Positions 53,738 to 63,272 of a DNA stretch of 64,000 nucleotides are shown here, piece after piece (positions within the stretch are counted from its first letter, which is position 1; each line of letters begins with the position of its first letter). This DNA is from Aeropyrum camini SY1 = JCM 12091 (lineage in GTDB: Archaea; Thermoproteota; Thermoprotei_A; Sulfolobales; Acidilobaceae), in assembly GCF_000591035.1 (NCBI RefSeq), contig NC_022521.1, forward strand, positions 1,178,001-1,242,000. The letters run 5' to 3'. The notes beneath the pieces were generated by a model. The model did not search any database, was not told the DNA's origin, and worked only from the letters and a program-made list of their open reading frames with translations. The translations under genes were made by a program, and so were the position numbers.

Positions 53738-54093
53738 GCTGGCTTGCCTTCGAGGTTGACTACGGGTATTGCAAGCCATCCCGGCTTGACTCTATTACCG
53801 AGCTCCACATTCTCCCCGTTCTCGTCAACCTTGACCAGCACATAGCCAGGAGCATTGTCCTCCCCATCATCGAGGGTTTCGCTGTAATAATATATTATGG
53901 GCACTCCATATTGTTTATAGTAATCCTTATAGACGGTCTGCACCATGTAGAAGGCCTTGCCACCATGTTTAAACCTATATATCGGGCTTACCGACATCCT
54001 GACCGCGTTCACCGAGGCGAGCCTAACGAGGTCGTTAAGTCTTGAAACCTTAACAGCCACTGCCACCGGTATCTCAGGCGAGCTTTCCTCCAT
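53713..54093 (-). CDS. Conserved crenarchaeal hypothetical protein
   Basis: 126-residue protein with beta-rich pattern (VAVKVSRLNDLVRLASVNAVRMSVSPIYRFKHGGKAFYMVQTVYKDYYKQYGVPIIYYY). I recall similar proteins in Sulfolobales but no function. It overlaps the end of the winged-helix gene by 25 nt. Confidence 0.7.
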   Translation of the reverse strand: MEESSPEIPVAVAVKVSRLNDLVRLASVNAVRMSVSPIYRFKHGGKAFYMVQTVYKDYYKQYGVPIIYYYSETLDDGEDNAPGYVLVKVDENGENVELGNRVKPGWLAIPVVNLEGKPAYVPDDIT

Positions 54094-54227
54094 ATCACTA
54101 CACCAACTATTATCTGTATGAAGCTAGAGTAATTTAGAGGTGGCCAGGGCGCCGGAGTACTCTCTACCCCCTCGATACTACGACTCATAGAGTAGTACCA
54201 GCCTTCAGCTATCTAGGGTGTCGGAGT

Positions 54228-54860
54228 GTGGTGTCTCCCGCAGGGAAGCTTGGTCTGGTGCCCGCGTCAATGGTCGCGGGGCAATTATACTGTGAGTATA
54301 GGGTTCACCTAGACTTAGGCCGGAGCCGCGCTCCTACACAGGGGCTAGCGAGACGTGTTGCCAGGAGGGTTATTGTGGAGGAGTCTGAGAGAGGCCTCGC
54401 AAGGGTTACAGTGTATGGAGAGGTTATGGGGGTGCCGCTGGTGGCCAGCCCCGACTTCGTGTTTTTTGACGGTGGGAAGGCGGCTGTAGTGGGGAAGACA
54501 GCTATAAGGGAGCCGCCCAGGAGACTTGCGGCAGACGTGGTGTATCTCTACATATCGACAGCTCTTCTCGAGGACAACGGGCTAGCTGGCGATGGAAGCG
54601 TAATTGCGGTTGTTGTAGGGCGGGGCGAAAAGTGCCTGGAAGACCTTCTAAGACAGGGAGTGCAGGAGGGCTTCAAGCCTCGGAAGACTGGCTGCGGCGT
54701 AATCTACACCGAGATATATAGTCGAATGGAGGCTTTGAGAAGGCTCCGCAGTCTGTTAGAGTACTGGAGGGGAGAACGGCCGCCGGTGCCCAGCCCATCG
54801 CCCCACCGCTGCTCAAAGTGCAGATACCGGGATACCTGTGAGCACAGTACCAGGGCCTAA
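54228..54860 (+). CDS. Cas4/RecB-like protein with four-Cys site, stand-alone
   Basis: 210 residues with the Cas4 layout: an N-terminal Cys in GQLYCEYRVHLDL, and three clustered C-terminal Cys in CSKCRYRDTC that in Cas4 hold an iron-sulfur cluster. The nuclease core has ASPDFVFFDGGKAAVVGK, where the expected E-x-K acidic residue is Gly, so nuclease activity may be lost. Start GTG 54228. No cas gene is adjacent; the nearest CRISPR array is 7.7 kb away. Could also be a RecB-like repair protein. Confidence 0.7.
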   Translation: MVSPAGKLGLVPASMVAGQLYCEYRVHLDLGRSRAPTQGLARRVARRVIVEESERGLARVTVYGEVMGVPLVASPDFVFFDGGKAAVVGKTAIREPPRRLAADVVYLYISTALLEDNGLAGDGSVIAVVVGRGEKCLEDLLRQGVQEGFKPRKTGCGVIYTEIYSRMEALRRLRSLLEYWRGERPPVPSPSPHRCSKCRYRDTCEHSTRA

Positions 54861-54981
54861 GACTAGCTAGGGCTTGGTAGCCGCCTGCCCAGGGCTCTAG
54901 ACTCCACCTTCTTAAATCGTCCTATGTCACCGTCCTCAGGGAGAGTCCCTCTACTCGAATCTCCATACCATGTTCTCCGGA

Positions 54982-56184
54982 CTACCCCTCCTCCATATCC
55001 TGTTTTCTGGGCGTGTGCATGGGCTCTGCTATGGCCTCTTCCATTCCAGGGGCTTCGAGGTATTCTATATTGATCTCCGTCTTGGGGTCGAAGTACATAA
55101 CCTTATCCTCCTCTATACTAATATAGATCCTGCTGCCAGGCTTGGGCTCGACAACCGGCGGGACTATTGCCTTAACCTGGCTGTTGCCAACTATCAGGGT
55201 GACTATGTTTTCTCGCCCTAGCGTCTCAACCGTATACACCTCAGCCTCTATAGACACGTAGTCACCTAAGGGGCTTTCAGACAGGACTACTGATTCCGGC
55301 CGGAATCCCAGTATTATGGAGTCAGAATCCACGGCCGCCAGCTTCTCTGCAATATGCCTCGGCGGGCAGTAGCGGCCGCCGCCGGGTAGTAGCAGGCACT
55401 TTCTACTCCTGTCAAGATTTACTGTCACAAGATTCGCGGGGGGAGTGCCTATGAAGCTGGCGACGAAGACATTCCTCGGCTTATGGTAGATCTCCCACGG
55501 TTTCCCTACTTGCTGTATAACACCCGAGGCTATTACGGCGATCCTATCGGCCATAGCAAGAGCCTCACTCTGATCGTGGGTTACATATATAGCGGTTATC
55601 CCCAGCTCCTTCTGCAGCTTCTTCAGTTCACTCCTTATCTTTATCCTAAGAAGTGCGTCTAGGTTGCTAAGGGGCTCGTCGAGAAGAAGGACCTCGGGCT
55701 CCTTAACCAGGGCTCTCGCCAAGGCCACCCTCTGCTGTTGGCCCCCGCTGAGCTGTGAGGGATACCTGTCCAGGAGCCCTTCTATGCCGAGTAGCTTGGC
55801 GGCGCTAGACACCTTCTCCTTTATAGTGTCTTCGCCGAGGTTCCTTAGCCTAAGAGGGAAGGCTATGTTCTCATACACCGTCATGTGGGGGTATAGGGCG
55901 TAGTTCTGGAAGACGAGGCCTATATTCCTCTTGTTAGGGGGCAAGTCGGTGACGTCTCTATCGTTAAAGTAGATCCTACCCCTGCTAGGCTTGTAAATAC
56001 CTGCTATAAGGTAAAGCAAAGTAGTTTTGCCGGAGCCGCTGGGACCCAGTATAGACACGAACTCCTTATCCTCTATATAGAGGTTAACATCCCTGACGGC
56101 AACAACGTTGCCAAAAACCTTCCAAACGCCGTCAAGCCTTACACTAGCCAAGGCCAATAACACCCCTCGATCCCAGCCCCCCAA
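54982..56184 (-). CDS. ABC transporter ATP-binding protein, MalK/UgpC type
   Basis: 400-residue ATPase of the sugar-importer type. Walker A GPSGSGKTTLLYL near residue 51, signature LSGGQQQRVALARAL, Walker B VLLLDEPLSNLD, and H-loop VTHDQSEALAMADR. The C-terminal 130 residues form the TOBE/OB domain (FIGTPPANLVTV, IILGFRPESV). No permease or binding-protein genes are adjacent, so it may serve several transporters. The frame opens at 56184; starts near residue 11 or 15 are possible. Confidence 0.92.
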   Translation of the reverse strand: MGGWDRGVLLALASVRLDGVWKVFGNVVAVRDVNLYIEDKEFVSILGPSGSGKTTLLYLIAGIYKPSRGRIYFNDRDVTDLPPNKRNIGLVFQNYALYPHMTVYENIAFPLRLRNLGEDTIKEKVSSAAKLLGIEGLLDRYPSQLSGGQQQRVALARALVKEPEVLLLDEPLSNLDALLRIKIRSELKKLQKELGITAIYVTHDQSEALAMADRIAVIASGVIQQVGKPWEIYHKPRNVFVASFIGTPPANLVTVNLDRSRKCLLLPGGGRYCPPRHIAEKLAAVDSDSIILGFRPESVVLSESPLGDYVSIEAEVYTVETLGRENIVTLIVGNSQVKAIVPPVVEPKPGSRIYISIEEDKVMYFDPKTEINIEYLEAPGMEEAIAEPMHTPRKQDMEEG

Positions 56185-56456
56185 CTATGAGCCAGCGTAA
56201 CTCAAGAGAGGCCGTGGGCCTTCGGAGGCCATTGAAAGCACACGGCGCCTAGTAAATAAAGTAGTGTTTTTGGCACCAAATTTAAGCTCACAGCATTGGA
56301 AACACTATAACAGTTAACAGAGGGTCCCGGGCCTCGCACCATTAAAACCGCGTGTAAACACGCGCTACCAGTATGTACGTTGACAAGCCAGACACTTGCG
56401 AGCTAGTTATCCTACCAGATAAGGTACTGTTGTAAAGACTGTGGTCACTCGCTAAG

Positions 56457-56544
56457 TGGTGCGGGGGGTGGGATTTGAACCCACGCAGGCCTACGCCATC
56501 GGGTCCTGAGCCCGACCCCTTTGGCCAGGCTCGGGCACCCCCGC
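56457..56544 (-). tRNA. tRNA-Leu(CAG)
   Basis: Minus strand: acceptor stem GCGGGGG pairs with CCCCCGC, discriminator A, encoded CCA at 56457-56459. Anticodon stem TCGGG/CCCGA with loop CTCAGGA gives anticodon CAG. A long variable arm typical of tRNA-Leu (about GATGGCGTAGGCCTGC) lies before the T arm. No intron. Confidence 0.94.
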
Positions 56545-56863
56545 ACCGATAATCAGGATTTTCGATACGCGGCCTTTAAACGCTTTGGACTCTTAGGCTT
56601 CACTGGCTGGCGATTCCTTGCCTCTTCTTGCCGTCTGTTAACCAAAGGTTAACACAGTTCGTATAAACCCCGGAAATCATGGATTAGGCTATACGCATGT
56701 TTAAACCATCTGTATTATTGGCTTCCCTTTTATGATAATACCATTCAACTGCTAAAACGGTGGTCCCTACATGAACAAAATTTGTTGCCGCTTTAACAGC
56801 GTTGGATTCGAATAACAGTAGCTAAGCCACAATACCTTAGGTTTAGCGGGGGTGATTAATAGA
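56545..56863. other. Long intergenic region before nrdJ with several inverted repeats
   Basis: No gene. It holds the palindrome at 56636-56654, a TATA-like GTATAAAC near 56660, a GTATTAT/ATAATAC pair (56711-56740) and a stem GCTAAGCC (56821-56828) with GGTTTAGC (56840-56847) directly before the nrdJ ribosome site. These suggest a regulated leader; no B12 riboswitch consensus is known for archaea and none is claimed here. Confidence 0.45.
56636..56654. promoter_or_regulatory. Perfect 19-bp operator-like palindrome upstream of nrdJ
   Basis: TGTTAACC (56636-56643), AAA, GGTTAACA (56647-56654) is a perfect dyad of 8-bp arms. It is just upstream of the TATA-like GTATAAAC near 56660 and about 210 bp before nrdJ. 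It looks like the site of a dimeric regulator, possibly for the ribonucleotide reductase and thyX genes. Confidence 0.5.
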
Positions 56864-59803
56864 ATGAGCGACGAGATAGAGCTTAAGCTTATTCAAGAGT
56901 CTGTTTACGACCCCTCCAAAGAGCTTGAAGCCCGCAGGAGCCTCTTGAAGAGGATTTACAGTCAGGTCGTCGATGCACGGCGTGGCAGGGAGAGGGCTCT
57001 CAACAACGGCCTCCTCACTCCCACACCCAGCTGTGTTGGAGAGGGGGGCTTGTGCAGCGACGACTTAGGCTTCACCTATAACGCCATAAGGGTTCTTATG
57101 GCCAGGTACATGGTTAAGGATGAGCTGGGCAGGTTTCTCGAGACGCCTAGCATGGTCATGAGGAGGGTGGCGCTGGGCTTTAGGGAGAGGGTGGACCCAG
57201 AGAGGCTGTATAGGCTTCTGGTTGAGAGGAGGTTCATGTTCAACTCGCCCACGCTATTTAACATGTTTGTAGATGGTGCAAGAGGCACCCTCTCAGCATG
57301 CTACGTCACTCCCGTCTACGACGACATGGAGTCTATTATGGATGCAGCCACCGTCCAGGCCAAGACATTCAAATGGGGCGGTGGCCAGGGCTTCAGCTTC
57401 TCCGAGTTGAGGCCTAGGTGGGATGTGGTTAGGGGCACCAGCGGCTACAGCAGCGGTCCAATGAGCTTCATGAGACTCTATGACACAGTGACGGAGCTTG
57501 TTAAACAGGGTGGCAAGCGTAGAGGTGCCAACATGGGTATAATGCATGTGTGGCATCCCGACATTTACACACCTGGCTTCGACCCTGCGGTAGCCCTGAG
57601 GAACAGTCTTCCACCGCAGGTGCAGGAGCTGATTGACGCTTTCTCCAGGGTTATCAAGGAGCTGGGCGATGAGGGCTATGAAGTTCCCAGCGAGCTTGTG
57701 GAGCTTGTGGAGGGCCTGTCCCGGCATGGATGGTGGACTATAGAGGATGCAGGGTTCATACAAGCCAAGAAGCCTCCGCTTCAGGATGCAAACTTAACCA
57801 ACTTCAACATAAGCGTTGGGGCTAACGATGCATTCATGCAGGCGGTTATCGAGGGCGGAGACTGGTGGATGGTCAACCCTAGGTACACCGCTAGCGATAA
57901 GACAGGTATCTATAGGATACATTACAGCGTATCAAGGGCCACAGGCCTTGGAAGACTCGGCAACCTAATAGAGAAGCACCCGTGGCTGCTGGACAACCCC
58001 TATCTTAACCTGTATGAAGACGTTGTTAGGGAAGCCCTCCCCCGAGCCCTGGAGATGCTTGAGGAGCAGGCTAGGAAGTCTGGAATGCCCGCTGACCCGA
58101 GGCAGAAGAACGTGCACGCTTGGGTGGTGCCTGCAAGAGAGATATGGAAGGAGATAGTGGAAGCCGCCTGGGGCGGTGGAGACCCGGGTCTAGTGTATTT
58201 TGACAACCACAACAAGTGGAGCCCTACACCGTGGCTGGGCGCTGTGAACGCTACAAACCCCTGCTCAGAGCAGACTCTATACCCCTTCGAACCTTGCAAC
58301 CTGGGCAGCATATCGGTTGACAAGTACGTAGCCGAGGGTAGGTTCGACCTAGAGAGGTTCGCCGGCGACGTCGAATTCCTGACGGAGGCTATGGACGCCG
58401 TCATAGATTTGAACAGGCATCCGGACGAGAGGCAGGACAGGGCTAACAAGTTCACACGCAAGATAGGCCTCGGCATAATGGGCCTGGCTGACGCTCTGGC
58501 GGGCCTCGGCTACCCTTACGATTCTGAGGAGGCAGTCGCGTTCACAACAATACTGATGGCTGGTCTGGAGGTTTTCAGCTGGAAGCGAAGCTGGGAGATG
58601 GGTGCAAGGCTAGGCCATGCACCGGCCTTCGAGTGCAGTGTATTCGACTGGAGGAGCCTGGAGTGTAGAGAGAAGGGTAGCCCAGAGGTGCTTGCAGATC
58701 TCCACACCCCAGCACTGGTTAAAGCTGGTATGGTTGCTAGGTTTGAGGGGGAGTGGTTTAAGGTTAGGTATCATAGCCTTGACCTGACCAGGCCCTCCGC
58801 AGAGGTGCTGGAGAGGGTTTTCGGGGCTAGGTTCGAGAGAGACGGTAGTGTAAGGCTTGTCACCAGGGAGGCTCTCGAGAGTGTTGCAAGAAAGGTCTTC
58901 GGCATCTCTGAGGCTATGGCGGTAGAAGCGGTTGAGATGGGTATCGAGGCTGTGGGAAGCCCGAGGCACCTGCTGGCTCTAGCAGTCTATAAGCCCCTGG
59001 AGGCGTGGAGGCTGCTTAGGGAGTACGGTAGAAGGCTCGGGGCTAAGGCCCCGAGGAATACTGTGACTACAACAATAGCTCCAACCGGCACCATAAGTAT
59101 ATTGGCGGGCACTAGCAGCGGGATAGAACCCTACTTCGCCCTGGTCTACAAGAGGCAGGTGGCTGTGGGGACCTTCCTAGAGGTTGTATCGCGGTTTAGG
59201 GAGGACCTGCTGAAGGCGGCGGAGAGGTATGGCGTGGGCAGGGATGCGCTGGAGCTTGTTTACGAGGAGGTTAGAAGGCATAAAGGTAGCCTGAGGTGGG
59301 CTCTAAACGTTGTGGCGGAGAAGCTCGAGGGGAAGGTGAGCGAGGGCTTCCTCGAGGAGCTGGCCAGGCTAGCTAGAAAATACGCGACCAGCATGGACTT
59401 CCCCCTATGGTACCACCTGGCACACCAGATAGCCGCCCAGCTCTACGTAGACCAGGCTATAAGCAAGACTGTCAACCTACCGAAGACCGCCACGCCGGAA
59501 GATGTGGAGGCCTCATACCTGGCGGCATGGCTAGGCGGTCTGAAAGGCTTCACCGTCTACAGGGACGAGAGCAAGGGCAGACAGGTCATAGTATTCGGAG
59601 CCCAGGAAGGCGGTCTGAAGGGCAGGATACTGAGGAGGGTGCGCAAGGCGAGGATGGCACTTCCGAGGAGGAGGCTCAACCCTAGAGAGGCTGAGCGCGA
59701 CCCTAGGCTGGCTCAGGTGTTTGAGGTGAAGACTGTGGAGGGCGATGAGGGGGTGACGGTAGAGTTAACCGAGAACTCTACCTGTAAGACGTGCCACCTC
59801 TAG
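56864..59803 (+). CDS. nrdJ: Adenosylcobalamin-dependent ribonucleotide reductase, class II
   Basis: Reduces ribonucleotides to deoxyribonucleotides. FNSPTLFN and GTLSACYVTP near residue 140 hold one redox Cys; NPCSEQTLYPFEPCNLGSI near residue 468 holds the thiyl Cys, Glu and second redox Cys; APTGTISILAGTSSGIEP is near residue 740. The C-terminus ends CKTCHL, the CxxC electron relay. About 979 residues. ATG 56864 is chosen as it follows GGGGGTG by 9 nt; GTG 56852 is in frame. thyX follows after 83 nt, so dNTP genes are paired. Confidence 0.95.
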   Translation: MSDEIELKLIQESVYDPSKELEARRSLLKRIYSQVVDARRGRERALNNGLLTPTPSCVGEGGLCSDDLGFTYNAIRVLMARYMVKDELGRFLETPSMVMRRVALGFRERVDPERLYRLLVERRFMFNSPTLFNMFVDGARGTLSACYVTPVYDDMESIMDAATVQAKTFKWGGGQGFSFSELRPRWDVVRGTSGYSSGPMSFMRLYDTVTELVKQGGKRRGANMGIMHVWHPDIYTPGFDPAVALRNSLPPQVQELIDAFSRVIKELGDEGYEVPSELVELVEGLSRHGWWTIEDAGFIQAKKPPLQDANLTNFNISVGANDAFMQAVIEGGDWWMVNPRYTASDKTGIYRIHYSVSRATGLGRLGNLIEKHPWLLDNPYLNLYEDVVREALPRALEMLEEQARKSGMPADPRQKNVHAWVVPAREIWKEIVEAAWGGGDPGLVYFDNHNKWSPTPWLGAVNATNPCSEQTLYPFEPCNLGSISVDKYVAEGRFDLERFAGDVEFLTEAMDAVIDLNRHPDERQDRANKFTRKIGLGIMGLADALAGLGYPYDSEEAVAFTTILMAGLEVFSWKRSWEMGARLGHAPAFECSVFDWRSLECREKGSPEVLADLHTPALVKAGMVARFEGEWFKVRYHSLDLTRPSAEVLERVFGARFERDGSVRLVTREALESVARKVFGISEAMAVEAVEMGIEAVGSPRHLLALAVYKPLEAWRLLREYGRRLGAKAPRNTVTTTIAPTGTISILAGTSSGIEPYFALVYKRQVAVGTFLEVVSRFREDLLKAAERYGVGRDALELVYEEVRRHKGSLRWALNVVAEKLEGKVSEGFLEELARLARKYATSMDFPLWYHLAHQIAAQLYVDQAISKTVNLPKTATPEDVEASYLAAWLGGLKGFTVYRDESKGRQVIVFGAQEGGLKGRILRRVRKARMALPRRRLNPREAERDPRLAQVFEVKTVEGDEGVTVELTENSTCKTCHL

Positions 59804-59814
59804 GCTCCTAGAGT

Positions 59815-59836
59815 TTTTATGGTTAGCGCCATAAAA
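59815..59836. terminator. 8-bp hairpin between nrdJ and thyX
   Basis: TTTTATGG (59815-59822) and CCATAAAA (59829-59836) form a perfect stem with loop TTAGCG, 11 nt after the nrdJ stop. It could be a terminator for nrdJ or a regulatory element for thyX; a TATA-like AT-rich arm is part of it. Confidence 0.4.
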
Positions 59837-59886
59837 CGTCTACACCCCCCCTCTCCCACCTCATCTCCTCATCCACCACACATGCC

Positions 59887-60882
59887 ATGAAGTCTCACGG
59901 GGCGTCGTTGGCATCCTACAGGGTTGAAGCCAGCCTAGGCATCTCCGTCAGGCTCCTAGAGTACACTGTCGAAGGAGAGCGTATTGTGGCCGTGGCTAGT
60001 AAGGTTAGCCTCTCCCGCAGTCCCGCGGAAAGGCTTCTGAGCATAGGAGAAGAGGAGGTGGAGAAGTGGATACTCGAGACTTTTAGGAGACAACACTTCA
60101 GCCCGTGGGAGCACAGCGTCTACACATTCATGGTGGAAGGGCTCTCGAGAGTGGCCAGCCACCAGCTGGTTAGACACAGGGTGGCTAGCTATACACAGCT
60201 GAGTCACAGGTACAGCGAGGGCTACCTCAGGGAAGCAGCTCTCAAAGCCTGCGAGTACCTAGGTCTAAACTGTCCCCCTAAACCGTCAGAGACCGAGGGA
60301 GGGCGGAAGGCTGCGTACATGCTGTATTCACAAGCCCTTGAGAGAGCTGCTGGCGAACTGTCGGATAGTGAGAAGCTTGGGGTAGTGGCAAAGGCCTTCG
60401 TCATGCCGCCCAGCGTGCTGGCTAGGAACGGTGGAGGGGGGGTTGTTGATGCGTACCTAAAAGCAACGGCAGCCTATTACAGGCTACTCTCGCAGGGTAT
60501 AAGACGGGAGGACGCCCGTTACATCCTTCCCGACGCGCTGAGGACTAGAATAGTAGTCACTATGAACGCTAGGGAGCTTATACAAGTATTCTTCCCCTTA
60601 AGGATGTGCACCAGGGCCCAGTGGGAGATACGCCACATAGCCTGGCTTCTCTGGCGAGAACTATCCAGGGTTCACCCCAGACTGTTCAGGTGGGCAGGCC
60701 CCAGCTGCGTCCTACGGGAGAACACCCTCAGGACAGAGCCCGCCAGCCTCAACAGCTATCTGGAGGGGAGAGAGGGCTTCACCCAGCCAAGATGTCCCGA
60801 ACTCGTGGAGAACAAGGCTATACCCGGGTGCCTAAGGCAAGCGGCATCTGTCGCCCCTCAGGGAGACGGGGAATACGAGTAG
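59887..60882 (+). CDS. thyX: Flavin-dependent thymidylate synthase
   Basis: Makes dTMP from dUMP using FAD and a pterin methylene donor. The ThyX motif RHRVASYTQLSHRYS (RHRxxSxxxxSxR) is near residue 97. PPSVLARNGGG and RTRIVVTMNARELIQVFFPLRMC follow, with HxxR-type residues. 331 residues, somewhat longer than many ThyX. Starts ATG 59887, 83 nt after nrdJ. Confidence 0.95.
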   Translation: MKSHGASLASYRVEASLGISVRLLEYTVEGERIVAVASKVSLSRSPAERLLSIGEEEVEKWILETFRRQHFSPWEHSVYTFMVEGLSRVASHQLVRHRVASYTQLSHRYSEGYLREAALKACEYLGLNCPPKPSETEGGRKAAYMLYSQALERAAGELSDSEKLGVVAKAFVMPPSVLARNGGGGVVDAYLKATAAYYRLLSQGIRREDARYILPDALRTRIVVTMNARELIQVFFPLRMCTRAQWEIRHIAWLLWRELSRVHPRLFRWAGPSCVLRENTLRTEPASLNSYLEGREGFTQPRCPELVENKAIPGCLRQAASVAPQGDGEYE

Positions 60883-60883
60883 C

Positions 60884-60988
60884 ATGGCTCAGGAGAAGTT
60901 GGGGAGTATCGAGGGCCTGAGCACTTTGATAACCGAGGCGCCGCTGCTCCTCCACGCAGGAAATACTACGCTAACCCCAAACACATAG
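60884..60988 (+). CDS. Possible short ORF after thyX
   Basis: A 34-codon frame beginning ATGGCTCAGGAG, 2 nt after the thyX stop, with a GGGAG-like ribosome site near 60861. It encodes a mixed sequence ending NTTLTPNT. It may be chance; its only support is position. Confidence 0.2.
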   Translation: MAQEKLGSIEGLSTLITEAPLLLHAGNTTLTPNT

Positions 60989-61011
60989 CCCTAGTTTATA
61001 CAACGGGGTCT

Positions 61012-62187
61012 TCAACGCCTCGCACTCATGTAGTAGCCGTAGACTTTGAGAATCTTTGGCACCACTTTCCTCCAGTCATAATGCTCGAGAACGGTTTTCC
61101 TGGCCTCCTCGCCCATTTTCCTTCTGAGCCCGCTGTCTTGGAGCAGTGTTATTAGTGCTTTGGCAAGCTCTCTCGAGGAGCCCGGTTTTACTAGTAATCC
61201 GGTCTTGCCATGCTTTACCACGTCTTTAAGTCCTCCCTGCCTCGAGGCTACTACTGGCGTCCCGGAGGAGAGGGATTCTAAGGCTACTATACCGAAGCTC
61301 TCGTTCACTATGCTGGGCACAGCTGTTACCCAGGCGAGGGAGTATAGCCTCGGCTTCTCCGACTCGGGGACGACTCCAAGCATCTTAACATTACCCTCTA
61401 GGCCGTAGCGCGCTATTAGTAGTCTTATTATCGGCTCGAACTCGCCCTTACCACCTATGTACAGCTGCGCGTCTCTAATCTCGTCTACCACCTGCCTGAA
61501 AGCCCTGACGAGGACGTGGGCTCCCTTCCTCCAGACAAGCCTACCGAGGAAAAGGACCAGAGGATAGTCGGACTTGGGCGTCGATGGCTTGAACCTCTCG
61601 ACGTCAACACCGTTAGGTATTATGTAGCGGTCAACGCTATCGCCAACTATACCCTCTACCATCCTGTCCGCGGCACTGCTCACACTTATGACGGCCTGCG
61701 CATTGGGTAGGAGGTATCTGGTCGGTAGCACTATAGAAGCTATCCTCCAGAGGGCTACTTTGTCGTATGCGAGGAAGATGGAGTGGTTGGTGGCAACCCT
61801 GGGCAGGCCTAGGTCCCGGGCTGACTTGAGGGCTAGTAGGCTGGTTAGGGTGTATATGTGGTGTGAATGTACTATGTCGGGACCCAGCGTCTTGATCTCC
61901 CTCTTAAGGTCGAAAGGGTCGGGTGGGACGAAGATAATCTCCAGGGGGAAGAGGGGCTTTACTATGTAGTGGCCCTCGGCCTCAAGATCCTTTACATCGC
62001 CCTTCCCCAGAGCCCTCGATACTATAATTACCTCGTAACCGAGATCTTGGAGGAGGCGTGTAAGATCCCTTACATGCGACTGCACCCCTCCCACTGAGCT
62101 AGGGTGGAAGTCCATAACCATGGCTATCCTAGAGCCCCTGGGGGGAGGGCTGCTCTCGAGGTCCTCGACCCTTTTTAGACCGCCCAA
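61012..62187 (-). CDS. Glycosyltransferase family 4 (GT-B)
   Basis: 391-residue GT4 enzyme. N-terminal acceptor domain opens with MVMDFHPSSVGGVQSHVRDLTRLL (GG-x-x-x-H motif as in PIG-A-like enzymes) and the donor domain holds LFLGRLVWRKGAHVLVRAF and the E-x7-E motif NESFGIVALESLSSGTPVVASRQGG. It probably transfers a sugar to a lipid or protein glycan. No other glycan genes are close, except the dolichol-kinase-like gene at 50.9 kb. Confidence 0.9.
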   Translation of the reverse strand: MGGLKRVEDLESSPPPRGSRIAMVMDFHPSSVGGVQSHVRDLTRLLQDLGYEVIIVSRALGKGDVKDLEAEGHYIVKPLFPLEIIFVPPDPFDLKREIKTLGPDIVHSHHIYTLTSLLALKSARDLGLPRVATNHSIFLAYDKVALWRIASIVLPTRYLLPNAQAVISVSSAADRMVEGIVGDSVDRYIIPNGVDVERFKPSTPKSDYPLVLFLGRLVWRKGAHVLVRAFRQVVDEIRDAQLYIGGKGEFEPIIRLLIARYGLEGNVKMLGVVPESEKPRLYSLAWVTAVPSIVNESFGIVALESLSSGTPVVASRQGGLKDVVKHGKTGLLVKPGSSRELAKALITLLQDSGLRRKMGEEARKTVLEHYDWRKVVPKILKVYGYYMSARR

Positions 62188-62321
62188 CGCTGTTCACCGT
62201 TAACCAGTAGGTTGTTGAGCTTTAGATTGGGCTGCGGAAAGCGTGTTGCCAGGGGTAATCTTTATATTGTCAAGAGGTATTATCAAAACCCCTTAGAAAG
62301 CCGTGGGGGTGTCTAGATGCT

Positions 62322-63266
62322 TTGGCCTGCTCCAGAGCTAGGGCTAGGGCTTACTCCTCCGCAGCCAACCTAGGCCCCGGCTTCGACGCTCTAGCGGTGG
62401 CTTTGAATGCTTACTACGACGAGGTTGAGGCTAAAATCTGCACCGGCCGTGGAGGCGGCGTTTATGTGGATAGGGTGGAGGGCAAGTTCTCGGTAGGCGT
62501 CTCGCCAGGTTCCAACACAGCCGCAGAAGCAGTTCGGGAGCTACTTAATAGCGAGGGTGTTGAGGCCGAGGTCGAGATTAGGATATACAAGGGCGTGCCG
62601 CCTGGCAGAGGGCTAGGCAGCAGCGGGGCTTCTGCTGCTGCAGCGGTTGTTGCAGTGTCTCACGCTCTAGACATGGAACTCGCCAAGGAGAAGCTAGTAT
62701 TCTATGCAGGGGCGGGCGAGAGGGCGGCGGCTGGGCAGCCCCATTTCGACAATGCAGCCGCCAGTATACTCGGCGGGCTTGCTATAGTAGCCAGCGACTC
62801 TGCGGGCAGGCTCCGCGTCTTCACTGTCCCGTTGGAGGCTTGGTTCTCGGTGGTGACGCCGATGAACCCTGTCCCGGAGGGTAAGACGGGTGTGATGAGG
62901 AGTGTGCTACCGGAGAGAGTCGGTTTCGGCGAGGCAGTGAGGAACTTCTCGAGGGCGGCAGGCATTGTAGCGGCCGCGGTTAACGGCGATCTAGAGTCGA
63001 TGGGGGCTCTCATGATGTCTGACGAGATAGTGGAGCCTCGTAGAAGGAGTTACGTGCCGTGCTATAGCCAGGTGAGAAAGGCAGCCCTCCATGCGGGCGC
63101 ACTAGGCTTCACACTAAGCGGAGCTGGCCCCTCCATGGTAGCTCTGGCTGCTAGCAGGGAGGCGGCGGTTGAGATAGCGTCTGCCATGGAGGAGGCCTGC
63201 GCATGCTGCGAGAACCCTCTGGCTACCGTTGCTGAGCCCGGCCCAGGAGCCTATCTAGTAGGGTGA
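62322..63266 (+). CDS. thrB: Homoserine kinase
   Basis: GHMP-family kinase phosphorylating homoserine for threonine synthesis. Motif 1 AYSSAANLGPGFDALAVAL at the N-terminus, motif 2 GVPPGRGLGSSGASAAAAVVA near residue 90 and motif 3 GFTLSGAGPSMVAL near residue 265 are all present. 314 residues. TTG 62322 lies 10 nt after GGGGGTG. It is followed 6 nt later by the trans-sulfuration enzyme on the same strand, so the product O-phosphohomoserine could feed it. Confidence 0.94.
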   Translation: MACSRARARAYSSAANLGPGFDALAVALNAYYDEVEAKICTGRGGGVYVDRVEGKFSVGVSPGSNTAAEAVRELLNSEGVEAEVEIRIYKGVPPGRGLGSSGASAAAAVVAVSHALDMELAKEKLVFYAGAGERAAAGQPHFDNAAASILGGLAIVASDSAGRLRVFTVPLEAWFSVVTPMNPVPEGKTGVMRSVLPERVGFGEAVRNFSRAAGIVAAAVNGDLESMGALMMSDEIVEPRRRSYVPCYSQVRKAALHAGALGFTLSGAGPSMVALAASREAAVEIASAMEEACACCENPLATVAEPGPGAYLVG

Positions 63267-63272
63267 TGTGCT

